Assembly: GCA_008931825.1 (NCBI GenBank)
Contig: QXVZ01021567.1
Location: 1 to 24,047, forward strand
Length of the DNA: 24,047 nt
Reading direction: 5' to 3'
Origin: Phallusia fumigata
Taxonomy: Eukaryota; Chordata; Ascidiacea; Phlebobranchia; Ascidiidae
The position numbers and the translations under genes are program-made. Each line of letters starts with the position of its first letter. Positions within the stretch are counted from its first letter, which is position 1. This document shows positions 11,701 to 19,820 of this stretch, one piece after another. The notes under the pieces are model-generated. The model saw only the letters and a list, made by a program, of their open reading frames with translations, had not been told where the DNA came from and did not search any database.

Positions 11701-14700
11701 TTGCCACAAGAGTGTTGCAAAAAATGTGTCACAGCTTTTATTTTGCAGTCTCATGGTCTCATGACAGGACTTGTGCCCACTTTTATGCTTCTGCACTACT
11801 GTGAAATTCAAAAGATGTCCTTAATTTGGTAACAAAACGCATTACCCTTTACCAGCGAACCTATTTAGATCAACGTCTATTTTTGGCAAACGTCATTTGA
11901 TTAATTAATCGTTAAATATCCGCGGTGGTCCCTGTGCAACTAGTAAGCCGAACCAACAGTTTAAAGAAAAATCCCAAGTTCCCCTGTTCTCCGCAAATGA
12001 TGTCCATGACGCAAGTGTGGTTGGCAGCAACTGTGTGCAATGGTTTCGCATGATTAATATTGTCATTAGGCAACGTCATAACGCTGCTTTCTCTCTCAGA
12101 AACCACGTACAACGTCACGGAGCCATCCTGTGGGAAAATCAAACCACGAAATAAATAAAATGTGTTACGGTTACTGGAAATGCCACCGCATGCGCCTTGA
12201 TTGGGATTTGTAAAGATCGGTTTGTATTTTCGGTGCATTATTCGCCATTATTTCACTTGTTCCATAAGAGAAAATGCCAAATGCGTATTCGGTGAAGTTC
12301 GCAACGTCAGCAAGCTTCCGAATTGAGTCACAGTATGACTTGCAGCAATGGTGGGAACCGATCTCGGAGCTGGCTTTGAAATGAATTTTAAGGCAATCGC
12401 CAGCTGCCAAAAGGCAGCCGCGAAGGTCCACGCGGTTCGTTATATGCGGGATTATACGACAACGATCGGAAATCGTCGCCGAATTCACAATAAAATGGAA
12501 ATAAAACTCCTCTCTGTAGTTTCCATGTTTAAAGGCTAATCGAAGGCTGCGTTTGCGCCTTGACGTCATGCAGAAAAGTCTAGGAGAAAAGATGGACGTG
12601 AACGTGGGATCATTGCAGTTCGTGTCCGTTAGGCTGAGTATGTGACGTTTCACACAACTTCAAAATGATGAAACATTTTCCATGAACTCATAACAGGTTC
12701 ATCCATTGCCCCACAGAAAAGTTAATATGCAAATGATCATTAGGGCACGCAAGCAGTTGATATTTTTAGATGGGAAATGATGGCGAATATTAACGTAGAT
12801 AAATGGCAGGAGATCAGAAACGCTTTAAAATGTTTACTTTGTAATTATGCCGCAATTTGGACGTCTTAATTCGTGATATGTTTACGCTAAATATCTTTTA
12901 ACGTTGCCAAAATCAGTGGAAGCATTTATGTGGCATTTCTGCATTGGAGAGGGAAGTGTCGCATGGCAAAAATGTTAATACCTCAAACATATGTGTTAAG
13001 TATTTTATGCGTGATGAAAAAGCTGAACTGTCACTCAAAACTTTAAGAAAGTCATGCCGAAACTAGGAAACTATATCAGCGTGAAGGAGTTGTACGCGCA
13101 CAGTCAATTCATCAAGGCTGTGTAATTGTGACAGGACACGCCGATATGACGTCAGTTGCCTACGTCACCGACCGATTCGACGCGTCGACAGGAAAACGAA
13201 GGAGACCAGTCAGCATTGAGCCGAATCATAAGCAAGTATTGATTCAAACGCAAACAACAACTGCCCGGTCTGACTTAGGGAAATGACGCGTATTGACGGT
13301 GTTCGGTTGATTTGTAACAAGTTGAAATTGACTTGTATGTGACGTACTGTCAAGTTTTCTTGGTGTTTTGAGAAGTGAGACACAACGGTCCGCCAAACGC
13401 CGTATTGCAGGAGTTATAGAGAAATGCGCAGTCTTGTATAATGTTGGTGGTGAGTCTGTAAAACTATGTTTTCCAATGACGTCACTTCCATTGATACATC
13501 TTGTCATTGAAACCTTATTTGTGGCTGCTATTAAATCCGTCGTTCATTCAATACACTGTTTACTAAAGAGTCGGTACGCCCTCGTTGCCGACACCTAGCG
13601 TGAACACTTCAGTAAGGTATGATCCACAAAGTGGCGCTGCCCGCGATTGAGGTTTAACAAACTTTATAGGGCATTGGTAAATTGATTTGATATCCAAGCA
13701 CTAGCACGATTTACACACACTCAGCAAATGCGAGATGTGTTAATGTGTTCGTTACATATCACGAAAAGTTAGTGCAAAGTAATTGGTAATTTGCAACGAA
13801 TAGACTGCCGGTGTTTTAAAGCAAGGTTTAACTCCCGCCTATCTTCAAGATCTACCACGTTTGCGACAGCTTTACTCTGTGTTTTGCCTTGAATGTGTTA
13901 TGCTTGTTGATGGTTCAGCACCGGCGGAAAAGCGGATATTTTGTAAATTTAGTTCTGCGTCACAAGTAACAATGAGTTTGTTTACCTTGGGTGGTGGTCC
14001 GGCTTCCAGCTTGTGACGTTCGTCCAGCTGTTGCTCAAAATCTTCGAGTATGACACTGCACAAAACAGTAAGAATAAATTTACCACAAACTGTAAAAAAT
14101 AGCAAAAAAATATTATAACAATTCTCCAAAAAAAAATAGTTGCGTGCAAGTCGGACCGGAAACATTAGGTATGTGACGTCATCCGTAATTGGTCATTACA
14201 TGGAGCTGGGAAGCAGGGATGACATCACGGTTTAGTGTTTTTGCTGTACAAAGGTTTGTGTGACGTCACGCGCAAAGATCACGAGGCAAATCAGGGCGTG
14301 TGTAATCTTAAATGTTAATGGTGAGCGTGGAAAGTTACAGGGTAAGTGTTGAAAGTCTATCGTGCCCTGGCAGGAACATCTGTTTTGATCTACATGTCAT
14401 AGTTCCTGATTAAGGACATTTAATATGGTAGTAGTAGAACAACTTGAATTGAATTCAGATTTACTCCTAGTTTTTTTTTGTACATTTAAGGGGTATCTTT
14501 ACAACAATCCAGTGGCGATATTCGAAAGCACAGTGACCTAATCAACAACAGTTCACAATCCTGTCACACCGGACGTCGCATATCAGACGCCAATAAAGGC
14601 AAAAGTGCAAGCACTCGTCATTCACAGTGCCGTCAGTAGGGGAAACTGAATCACCTGTTTACATGGTATAATGGTATACCCATTGAAAGTTGTTTTGCCC

Positions 14701-16473
14701 TCTACAGACAAATACACAACACTGTGCAAACCACTTAGACCGATTGATGTAAAAACATTACCGGTTGCCTAAAAACACGTCGTCGCCTTGCTCGAGAACT
14801 TCTTCGTTCCTCTCCGTATACGTACGCAAACCGCTGCTCTCATCCAGCGAGCGACGAGCGGGGCAATACAACGGATTGACCACTGTCTGTGACACGGACG
14901 ACTCGCTGTCGGATGACACGACGCTGTAAATGCGGTCCGGGGAAAGCGCGCTCGAATTGTTCGCGAAATTGTCGTTTGCCGGCAGCGGCGCACGGGGTTC
15001 CGGTCGACGGAACGAAATTCTCTCGTAGTGGGGTTCGGAATCGGCCTCGAAAGTTGGCGTAATGCCAAACGCCTCGGACACGTCAGTGCTGCGTTGCGAG
15101 TCAACGTCGTCATCTCCAATACTGTCCAAAGGCGGACGGGATAGTTGGCGAGACTGGGTAGAAACCTTGCACGAAATAATCGACTTCTGCTGCTTGAGAC
15201 TCAGTCCTGCTGCTATGATGCTGTTCGTGCTGCCAAAATCCGTTTCGGAGCCCTCAATTTGATCTCCACTGTCGCCAGACTGAAGGCTACAGACTCCTAT
15301 GGAATCCTTGGAGTCGCCGCGGCTTAGCTTGTTCCGCTTTAGCTTGCGCTTGAACTTCGACACGAGTTTTGAAGCGGGTTTTCCGTTTTCCATCGTTGTT
15401 TTGCGCGGGTTTACAGGCAAATTATGTGCGAACATGTAAGGGTCAGCGAATGGTGATGAACTTCCGCGTCTGTTCTGGCCATCGACGCTGCAGTTAGAAT
15501 TGCGACTTGCGTTTTGTGGCAAGCCACTGCTGTTGATTGGGTAACGGGCATCGGACTGCGTGTAACCCACGAAAGGTCGAACGTTATTCGCACCGTTCAT
15601 TTCGTGAACGTCCTTAAGGCTGACACTGTCACTAACGTCTTGACTTGTTTCTTCCAGTACAGCTTCTACTTTCTTCTCAGATTCTGATGCTACACTGTCT
15701 ACTGGGGTTTCCTTGTTTACTGCGGCGGATTCGGTTGCAGTGATGTCTGTTGTTTGATTTGCTGCTGGCGCTTGGCCTGGTGGTGATGCATCTTCATTGG
15801 AACAAACGCTCTTCGTCGGCTTCCGCACAACGGCGTATACGGGCTGCGATTTGTCATTGCCCGCCTGATTCACAGCCAGATCCGCTCTCTTGTTGCTGCT
15901 CGCTGACTGTTGTGCGTGATAAGACGTTTCCATTGGAACTATACCTGGTGGTTTGTAGTCCACACCCGCACAGTAGTCGGCACCCAAAGGCTGTGAAGGG
16001 TTTGATGCCAAGGCCTGGCATTTGCATGTATTAGCGCTTCGTGACGCAATCAGGGCCTTTACGACTGTGCACATCTTAGTCTGAAGCTGGTCGTGCATCT
16101 CCACCATTGCGCGCTCCATCCTCTGCATCTTTAACTCACTTTCAGCCACACGCGACTGATTCTCCCTTACGCACATCACTAGCGCCCTCAACATCTGTGC
16201 GTCCACTTCGATTCGCTCGCCGCCGCCGTTAGGTGCGCCAGAGCGCTTGGTAGGGACAACACGGGCGTGGTGCGCCATCTTGGGACTGCCTTCAACCTCG
16301 CTTGCCCGCCCGCTATCGTGAATGTCAAGTTCGCTGCCGAAATCGCTGTAGCCACTGGTTGCAGGCGAGGGCAGCTCGTCGATATTGCCGCGACTTTTTT
16401 GGTTTTGGTGTTGTTGGTATTCCTCGAAGAGCACTAATGTTTTATGATGTTGTCCTCTCATCTCAAAATCCAT
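5580..16473 (-). CDS. ptk2: Focal adhesion kinase C-terminal scaffold (FAT domain), FRNK-like or 3' part of FAK
   Basis: Seven exons are read on the minus strand: 16473-14762, 14055-13986, 8013-7914, 7805-7708, 6683-6528, 6144-5955 and 5788-5580. All are bounded by AG and GT, and phases agree at every junction (2, 0, 1, 0, 0, 1). The product from the ATG at 16473 is 844 residues: a novel region (1-570), the FAK tail linker with a Tyr861-type site (Y615), a proline-rich SH3 ligand (PPAKPPRA, 642-649), the FAT four-helix bundle (about 674-800) and an acidic C-terminal extension ending LPPPPSEFLEEG. FAT domains place FAK at focal adhesions by binding paxillin LD motifs and talin. No kinase or FERM motifs are seen in this product or in the 7.5 kb upstream. 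Vertebrate FRNK is such a kinase-free C-terminal product of the FAK gene. Whether this ATG is the true start, or exon 1 is joined to distant kinase exons, cannot be decided here. Confidence 0.85.
5955..6144 (-). CDS. ptk2: Exon 6: FAT helices 2 and 3
   Basis: The exon encodes residues 713-775. HREIDMAQ matches HREIEMAQ exactly apart from one conservative change. QIINQMKL matches ELINKMKL, retaining Ile998 (I755) and Lys1002 (K759) used in paxillin contact, and the exon ends TEYKK as in vertebrate QEYKK. The acceptor is CCCCCACAG and the donor T-GTAAGT. Confidence 0.92.
6528..6683 (-). CDS. ptk2: Exon 5: start of the FAT domain (helix 1 and turn)
   Basis: Fifty-two codons. The core LDRSNDAVYRDT aligns with LDRSNDKVYENV of vertebrate FAK, and the stretch to LVK aligns without gaps over 30 residues. 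The Tyr925-type residue is Y682. In the paxillin-binding face, Ile936 is replaced by L693, while Val954-Lys955 are kept as V711-K712. Splice sites are GGTGCAG and AAG-GTGATT. Confidence 0.9.
7708..7805 (-). CDS. ptk2: Exon 4: proline-rich SH3 ligand
   Basis: The exon encodes SRDSMEAPPPPSMPPAKPP and then RAIKEPPIPPMPK (residues 629-660). PPAKPPRA lines up with APPKKPPRP of vertebrate FAK, a site bound by SH3 domains such as that of p130Cas. The acceptor is TTTTTACAG and the donor AAG-GTAAAT; it is phase-compatible with exon 3, giving Asn628 across the junction. Confidence 0.85.
7914..8013 (-). CDS. ptk2: Exon 3: acidic linker with the Tyr861-type site
   Basis: The exon encodes residues 595-627, with GHLYQTVEAR matching NQHIYQPVGK around Tyr861 of vertebrate FAK, a Src phosphorylation site. 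The donor is GCCA-GTGAGT. The acceptor (CCGACAG-TTG) has a weak pyrimidine tract, so the 5' boundary is less certain, although phase 0 fits exon 2. An N at 8048 lies in the intron 35 bases upstream. Confidence 0.7.
8048..8048. other. Undetermined base (N)
   Basis: A single N in the pyrimidine-rich stretch before exon 3. Unlike the N at 22357 it is not flanked by a repeat, so it looks like one unresolved base. It could affect which acceptor is used. Confidence 0.9.
8100..11600. other. Large intron, distal part
   Basis: Non-coding in the model given. Short open frames on both strands lack recognisable domains and usually lack an ATG at their start. No repeat family or RNA gene was recognised. 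Confidence 0.45.
11610..11733. repeat. Short inverted repeat in the large intron
   Basis: TGTGACACATTTT at 11610-11622 is repeated exactly, inverted, at 11721-11733, with 98 bases between. It could be a small hairpin or the ends of an old miniature element; no target-site duplication was recognised. Confidence 0.35.
11912..12127 (-). CDS. Possible alternative terminal exon in the large intron
   Basis: On the minus strand a good acceptor (TTTGATTTTCCCACAG) opens a 71-codon frame starting DGSVTLYVVSERESSV and ending in TAA. It is phase 0, as needed after exon 2. An AATAAA on the same strand follows at 11742-11737. If used, it would end the protein after exon 2 without the proline-rich and FAT parts. 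No homology is recognised, so it could equally be chance or part of a nested gene. Confidence 0.25.
   Translation of the reverse strand, partial: DGSVTLYVVSERESSVMTLPNDNINHAKPLHTVAANHTCVMDIICGEQGNLGFFFKLLVRLTSCTGTTADI
12561..14268. promoter_or_regulatory. Cluster of five perfect CRE palindromes
   Basis: TGACGTCA occurs at 12561, 13147, 13477, 14174 and 14261 within 1.7 kb of the two introns around exon 2. CREB/ATF factors bind this palindrome. The density suggests an intronic enhancer or internal promoter, but this is inference from motif count alone. Confidence 0.4.
13986..14055 (-). CDS. ptk2: Exon 2: charged helix before the FAK tail
   Basis: Seventy bases between TTTTGTGCAG and AAG-GTAAAC, encoding EDFEQQLDERHKLEAGPPPK. 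Its position and charge resemble the MEEDQRWLEKEERFLK helix of vertebrate FAK just before the Tyr861 segment, though identity is low. The intron that follows is about 6 kb, the largest in the gene. Confidence 0.7.
14762..16473 (-). CDS. ptk2: Exon 1: long unfamiliar N-terminal region (about 570 residues)
   Basis: A single 1712-base open exon. The ATG has G at -3 and +4, and the same frame has a stop about 75 bases upstream; a T-rich AG near 16550 could serve as a cis or trans splice acceptor. The donor is CCG-GTAATG. Visible parts in order: a Ser/Asp-rich start (30-62), a predicted coiled coil or long helix at about 87-142 (DAQMLRALVMCVRENQ, then ELKMQRMERAMVEMHDQLQ), a Cys pair CKC at 150-152, tyrosines in possible SH2-type contexts (YKPPG, VYAVV, YERI, IYSVV), a strongly basic patch KFKRKLKRNKLSR at 373-385 that could bind membrane or act as a nuclear signal, and a Ser-rich acidic end. 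The rest is low-complexity and probably disordered. I recognise no named domain. It joins exon 2 in phase, giving Arg571 at the junction. Confidence 0.75.
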
Positions 16474-19400
16474 ATCAACGCGAAACGTGTGTACGTTTGC
16501 GAACTTTACGGTATTTTTTTGGCAGATACGGATTACAAAATTTAGCTCTTAAAATGATATAAAATACACAGCTGTTTTAAACGTCAATGTTTAAACATAT
16601 CCAGAAGCACACAAACGCAGCTGCAAAAGTTGCTATCAACCGAAACTTCCTTCTTATTCCCAAGTTTAGTCAATACCAATGCATACTGAAAAACTAAAGC
16701 ATCAAAGAGTTTCGGCAGCGCCTAGCACGCCTGCCATCTTGCAAAATCTCCAACTACTTCGAAACATAAGACAACCAAAGGGTTCATATTTTACTGCCTG
16801 CAGTTTCTGCTCAACTGTTTTACGTTTGTCCACACAGAAGCCCGAGTCTCGCTGGTAGCCAAAAAAACGCTTTTCTCCGTCGCAGCCCGGCTGTTTACGT
16901 ACGACATGTAAACAAACGGTAAGCTGCCTCAAAACCCTTGCGCATACAGCAAGCGGCATGTCGATAAACCGTAGCATGAGATAAAACCTCGGGAACACAT
17001 CCGCTTCGCAACTTCACAAAACCGCCTTAACCGACGAGTGCCCGTTAAAAGCGCATCGCCCCCGACCAATGGACGTATGACTCACGACCGGGACTTAGGT
17101 GAACACATTGTCGTTGCCCGACGAAGGACGCAAGAGCGGAAAGGAAAATAAACACTTAGGCGTTCGGGGCGCCCCCTGCTGCCGTATCGTGTATCAAACA
17201 TGGGAATCGGAGAGGGCGAATTTCCCATGATGTGACTAGCACCCTAAGTTTGCGTGCGAATGTGGGTGGGACCCCGCGATTGCCGATGTGAAATCCCCAG
17301 CTGTGTTGCAATGAAGCGGGCAACTAGTGACTTTCTCATTCGAAAACTAAGGGAAGGCGAGAGACCCATGTTGAAGCAAAACTATGAAAGGGGTTTTCCA
17401 CATTGTACGAGCTTCGTTATCTGGCCTGTTACGCTTTGGAGTGTTAGAAAATGTGCCCAAATATTAACACCAGTTTTGCGTAAAGTTACATTAGAATCAC
17501 CCAAAACAAATTATTTTAACAAAACAATCGTCTTTTTCTCTTAGCCGTAACTCCCAGGTGCATTAAAGTTTGCAATAAGTCAAGGGGCTTACACCTCACG
17601 TGACGAATTATTATCCGCGTAGGATTAAACATAGGTGGCGAAGCATGCGTCAGTGAGCTTTTAAATTATTAAAGCACAACTTTACAATATTGCGGATATG
17701 CCATTAAGTGGGGGAAGCTAAATTAAATTCAAAGCAACAAAGCAGCACCCAGACGCGGCAATAAGACATCACCGCAACATATCCGCTGCACATGGTAAAA
17801 CACCGCATTCAATTTAAAGGCAATTAGCTCACTTCCAGACCCTATTACTGTGTCTGGTACCATGGTTCGCTATGGCGTTGAACGCAGTTAGCAAAACCGC
17901 GGGCGGATATGTCAGTAAACGGTCACTGACTCCGATACATTACCAAGCACCATTGTTTGCTCACGCACGCTACCTAGCGGCGCCGGCATGGTGACGTAAT
18001 AGACAAATTTGGATTGTTACGAGTGCTACCTATTGTGTTGTGCTCAGTAATAGATACCAGGTCTAGCGTGCGAGCTTAGAAAATTCACAGTGATTGGGAT
18101 TTTTCATCAGGCAAAAATGAGTCATTATTGAGTGTGGGAGATCGCAAGGTCGAGCGATTTGAGATTCCTTACACCTTTCGGCAAACGGTCGGTTTGAACA
18201 TGAAAATATAAGTGATCCTCGTCACTGTGTCAACATTAACGAACTGTTCTCTATATGCATTAGGGCCAAATTTAGTTTAAAAGCGTAATTAACACAGGTG
18301 TTTCCATTTTGCGGGAACAGGCAAAATTATACTCGATCAACTTTGGGCGGTTTGGGCTTTTGTAACCTAAAACTTTTTCGGGGCATTAGTCGAAAACAAT
18401 AAGCCACTAAACTAGTCGTATGACAACATAACACACTCAAACATTTTCTCCAAATTGGGTCTTTTCAATTCGGTGTGGCAATGACACTAACATCCATTTC
18501 GCGAAAGATTCCGTCGAGTAAGGTTGTTTAATTGCGCCATCGTATCGAATTGTGTAAACGAGTCTGTCAACAAAAAGAGGGAAAACGAAAACGAACCCTT
18601 AATGAATCGGAAGCAAATATCGGGTTCCTGTTTAGTTGTTGGGCCACAAGCACCTTACCATTATTAACTGAGAGGAACTACAAAAGTGAACGGAAACATG
18701 GAAACAAACTGCTTTGTTTTGCACGTGCGCACGGAATGTTTAGACAATGTACGCCACACATAACACAGCACAGTTTAACCAAAGTAATAAACTTTTAAAC
18801 CCAAGCAAATTACATTCTTGTCCCTCTGTATGGAAAGGGCACTAACATTCATGGATCAACACGGGCAAATTACAGTTGCCAGTACAACGAAATTTTAACA
18901 ATACACAGCCCGCGACGAGGGCCTGGCTTTAGGTTTGATGCCTTGCACACCTTATTAGGTAACGCGGTTTTTCGCTGCTGCGCTGTTAACGATTTCGATA
19001 AACATCCAAGTTTTTGATACACCAGAAATGACGAAAACGTCCGAAGTTATATTTAGAAATCACATCAGTTGATCTATTTAAGCCTTCCCTGATTTAACGA
19101 CATCACCAATTTCACAAGCACCACATTTAAAAAAATCTTACACCACCTTCAGTATGCAGCAATTAATTTTCATATTTTTTTAATGGCATACTCGAATAAA
19201 CGCTAAGCTGTAACTGATAAAAAAAGTTTAATCGAATGAAAGCTTATCGCCAAATATGAACAATTCTACTAAACACGCACCACGATACAATAATGTCCAA
19301 TTTTAGCACACAGTCACACAATTCTAACCACAAACATGACGAACTAATAGGCGGCTTCTAAACTGTCATTTACAAAGGTTTTCGCTCAACACAAACCGCG

Positions 19401-19600
19401 CAATAGCTATTTCTGTGTCAGGTGCGCCTTCGCTACATGTCTGCCCCGTGTCTCAACGTAGGCGAAGCCAGACGTAATCCTACACGGCAAATGATAACGC
19501 TTGTCGGGCAGGCGATCACCCCAGCAATTTTCACCAACCACCTATCGAAGATTACACTAATTTCCACTTCTCGTTATCTTTGCCTCTGGCCGATCGCGAA
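16474..19600. other. Upstream non-coding stretch
   Basis: No exon of a kinase or FERM domain was found on the minus strand, and no convincing gene on the plus strand. Apart from the promoter-like patch at 16.9-17.2 kb I see only short, unpaired open frames. Confidence 0.45.
16892..17184 (-). promoter_or_regulatory. Candidate promoter region of the FAK-type gene
   Basis: This GC- and CpG-richer patch lies 0.4-0.7 kb upstream of the exon 1 ATG. It contains two forkhead sites in inverted order (TGTTTAC at 16892-16898 and GTAAACA at 16908-16914), a CCAAT box (17066-17070), an AP-1 site TGACTCA (17078-17084) and a CTCF-like GCGCCCCCTGCTGCC (17170-17184 approximately). No TATA box or start site is evident. 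Confidence 0.3.
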
Positions 19601-19625
19601 CCAATAGTGACGTCAGAGACACGTG
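19601..19625 (+). promoter_or_regulatory. Compact CCAAT, CRE and E-box cluster
   Basis: CCAAT (19601-19605), TGACGTCA (19608-19615) and CACGTG (19620-19625) lie within 25 bases, ending 27 bases before the ATG of the small ORF at 19653. Such an array is typical of TATA-less promoters. Confidence 0.4.
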
Positions 19626-19652
19626 ACGGCCGATTCGCGGACAGTTCGGTTG

Positions 19653-19820
19653 ATGGCGGATCACTGTTTTGGGTTGGGTGGTTGTGAGAAAGTTTTCGAC
19701 AGTTTACAGAAATTACTAGGTATTGGGTTATTCATCGCTCTAGTCATTGTGGTGATTGAAACGCTGCGAGTGGAAACATTGGCGAATCGCATATTTATCG
19801 CCAATTACTCACAACAGTAA
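19653..19820 (+). CDS. Small membrane ORF resembling a tetraspanin C-terminus
   Basis: Fifty-five codons from ATG. The product has C5 and the pair GC at 10-11, then EKVFDSLQKLL, a hydrophobic segment GIGLFIALVIVVIE (23-36) and a short polar tail ending YSQQ. This order matches the end of tetraspanins: a GC in the large extracellular loop, an amphipathic link, the fourth membrane helix with one acidic residue near its end, and a short tail. No earlier tetraspanin exons were found on this strand, and the AG in front (19643-19644) has no pyrimidine tract. It may be a last exon, a gene fragment, or a small single-pass protein served by the CCAAT/CRE/E-box cluster just upstream. The frame is open upstream only to 19611. 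Confidence 0.35.
   Translation: MADHCFGLGGCEKVFDSLQKLLGIGLFIALVIVVIETLRVETLANRIFIANYSQQ

Noticed and set aside
12171..12653. 160-codon open frame on the minus strand
   Set aside because: It has no ATG at its start and no recognisable motif, and it overlaps the acceptor region of the better-supported terminal-exon candidate only in part.
15062..16562. Several plus-strand frames opposite exon 1
   Set aside because: They are antisense shadows of the long FAK-type exon, with no independent evidence.
16702..16998. 98-codon minus-strand frame as a possible upstream FAK exon
   Set aside because: It starts with GTG, lacks kinase or FERM motifs and has no donor that pairs with the exon 1 acceptor region.
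17170..17184. CTCF-like insulator motif
   Set aside because: One short match in a GC-rich patch is weak evidence, and the presence of a CTCF-bound insulator system cannot be judged here; kept only as part of the promoter description.
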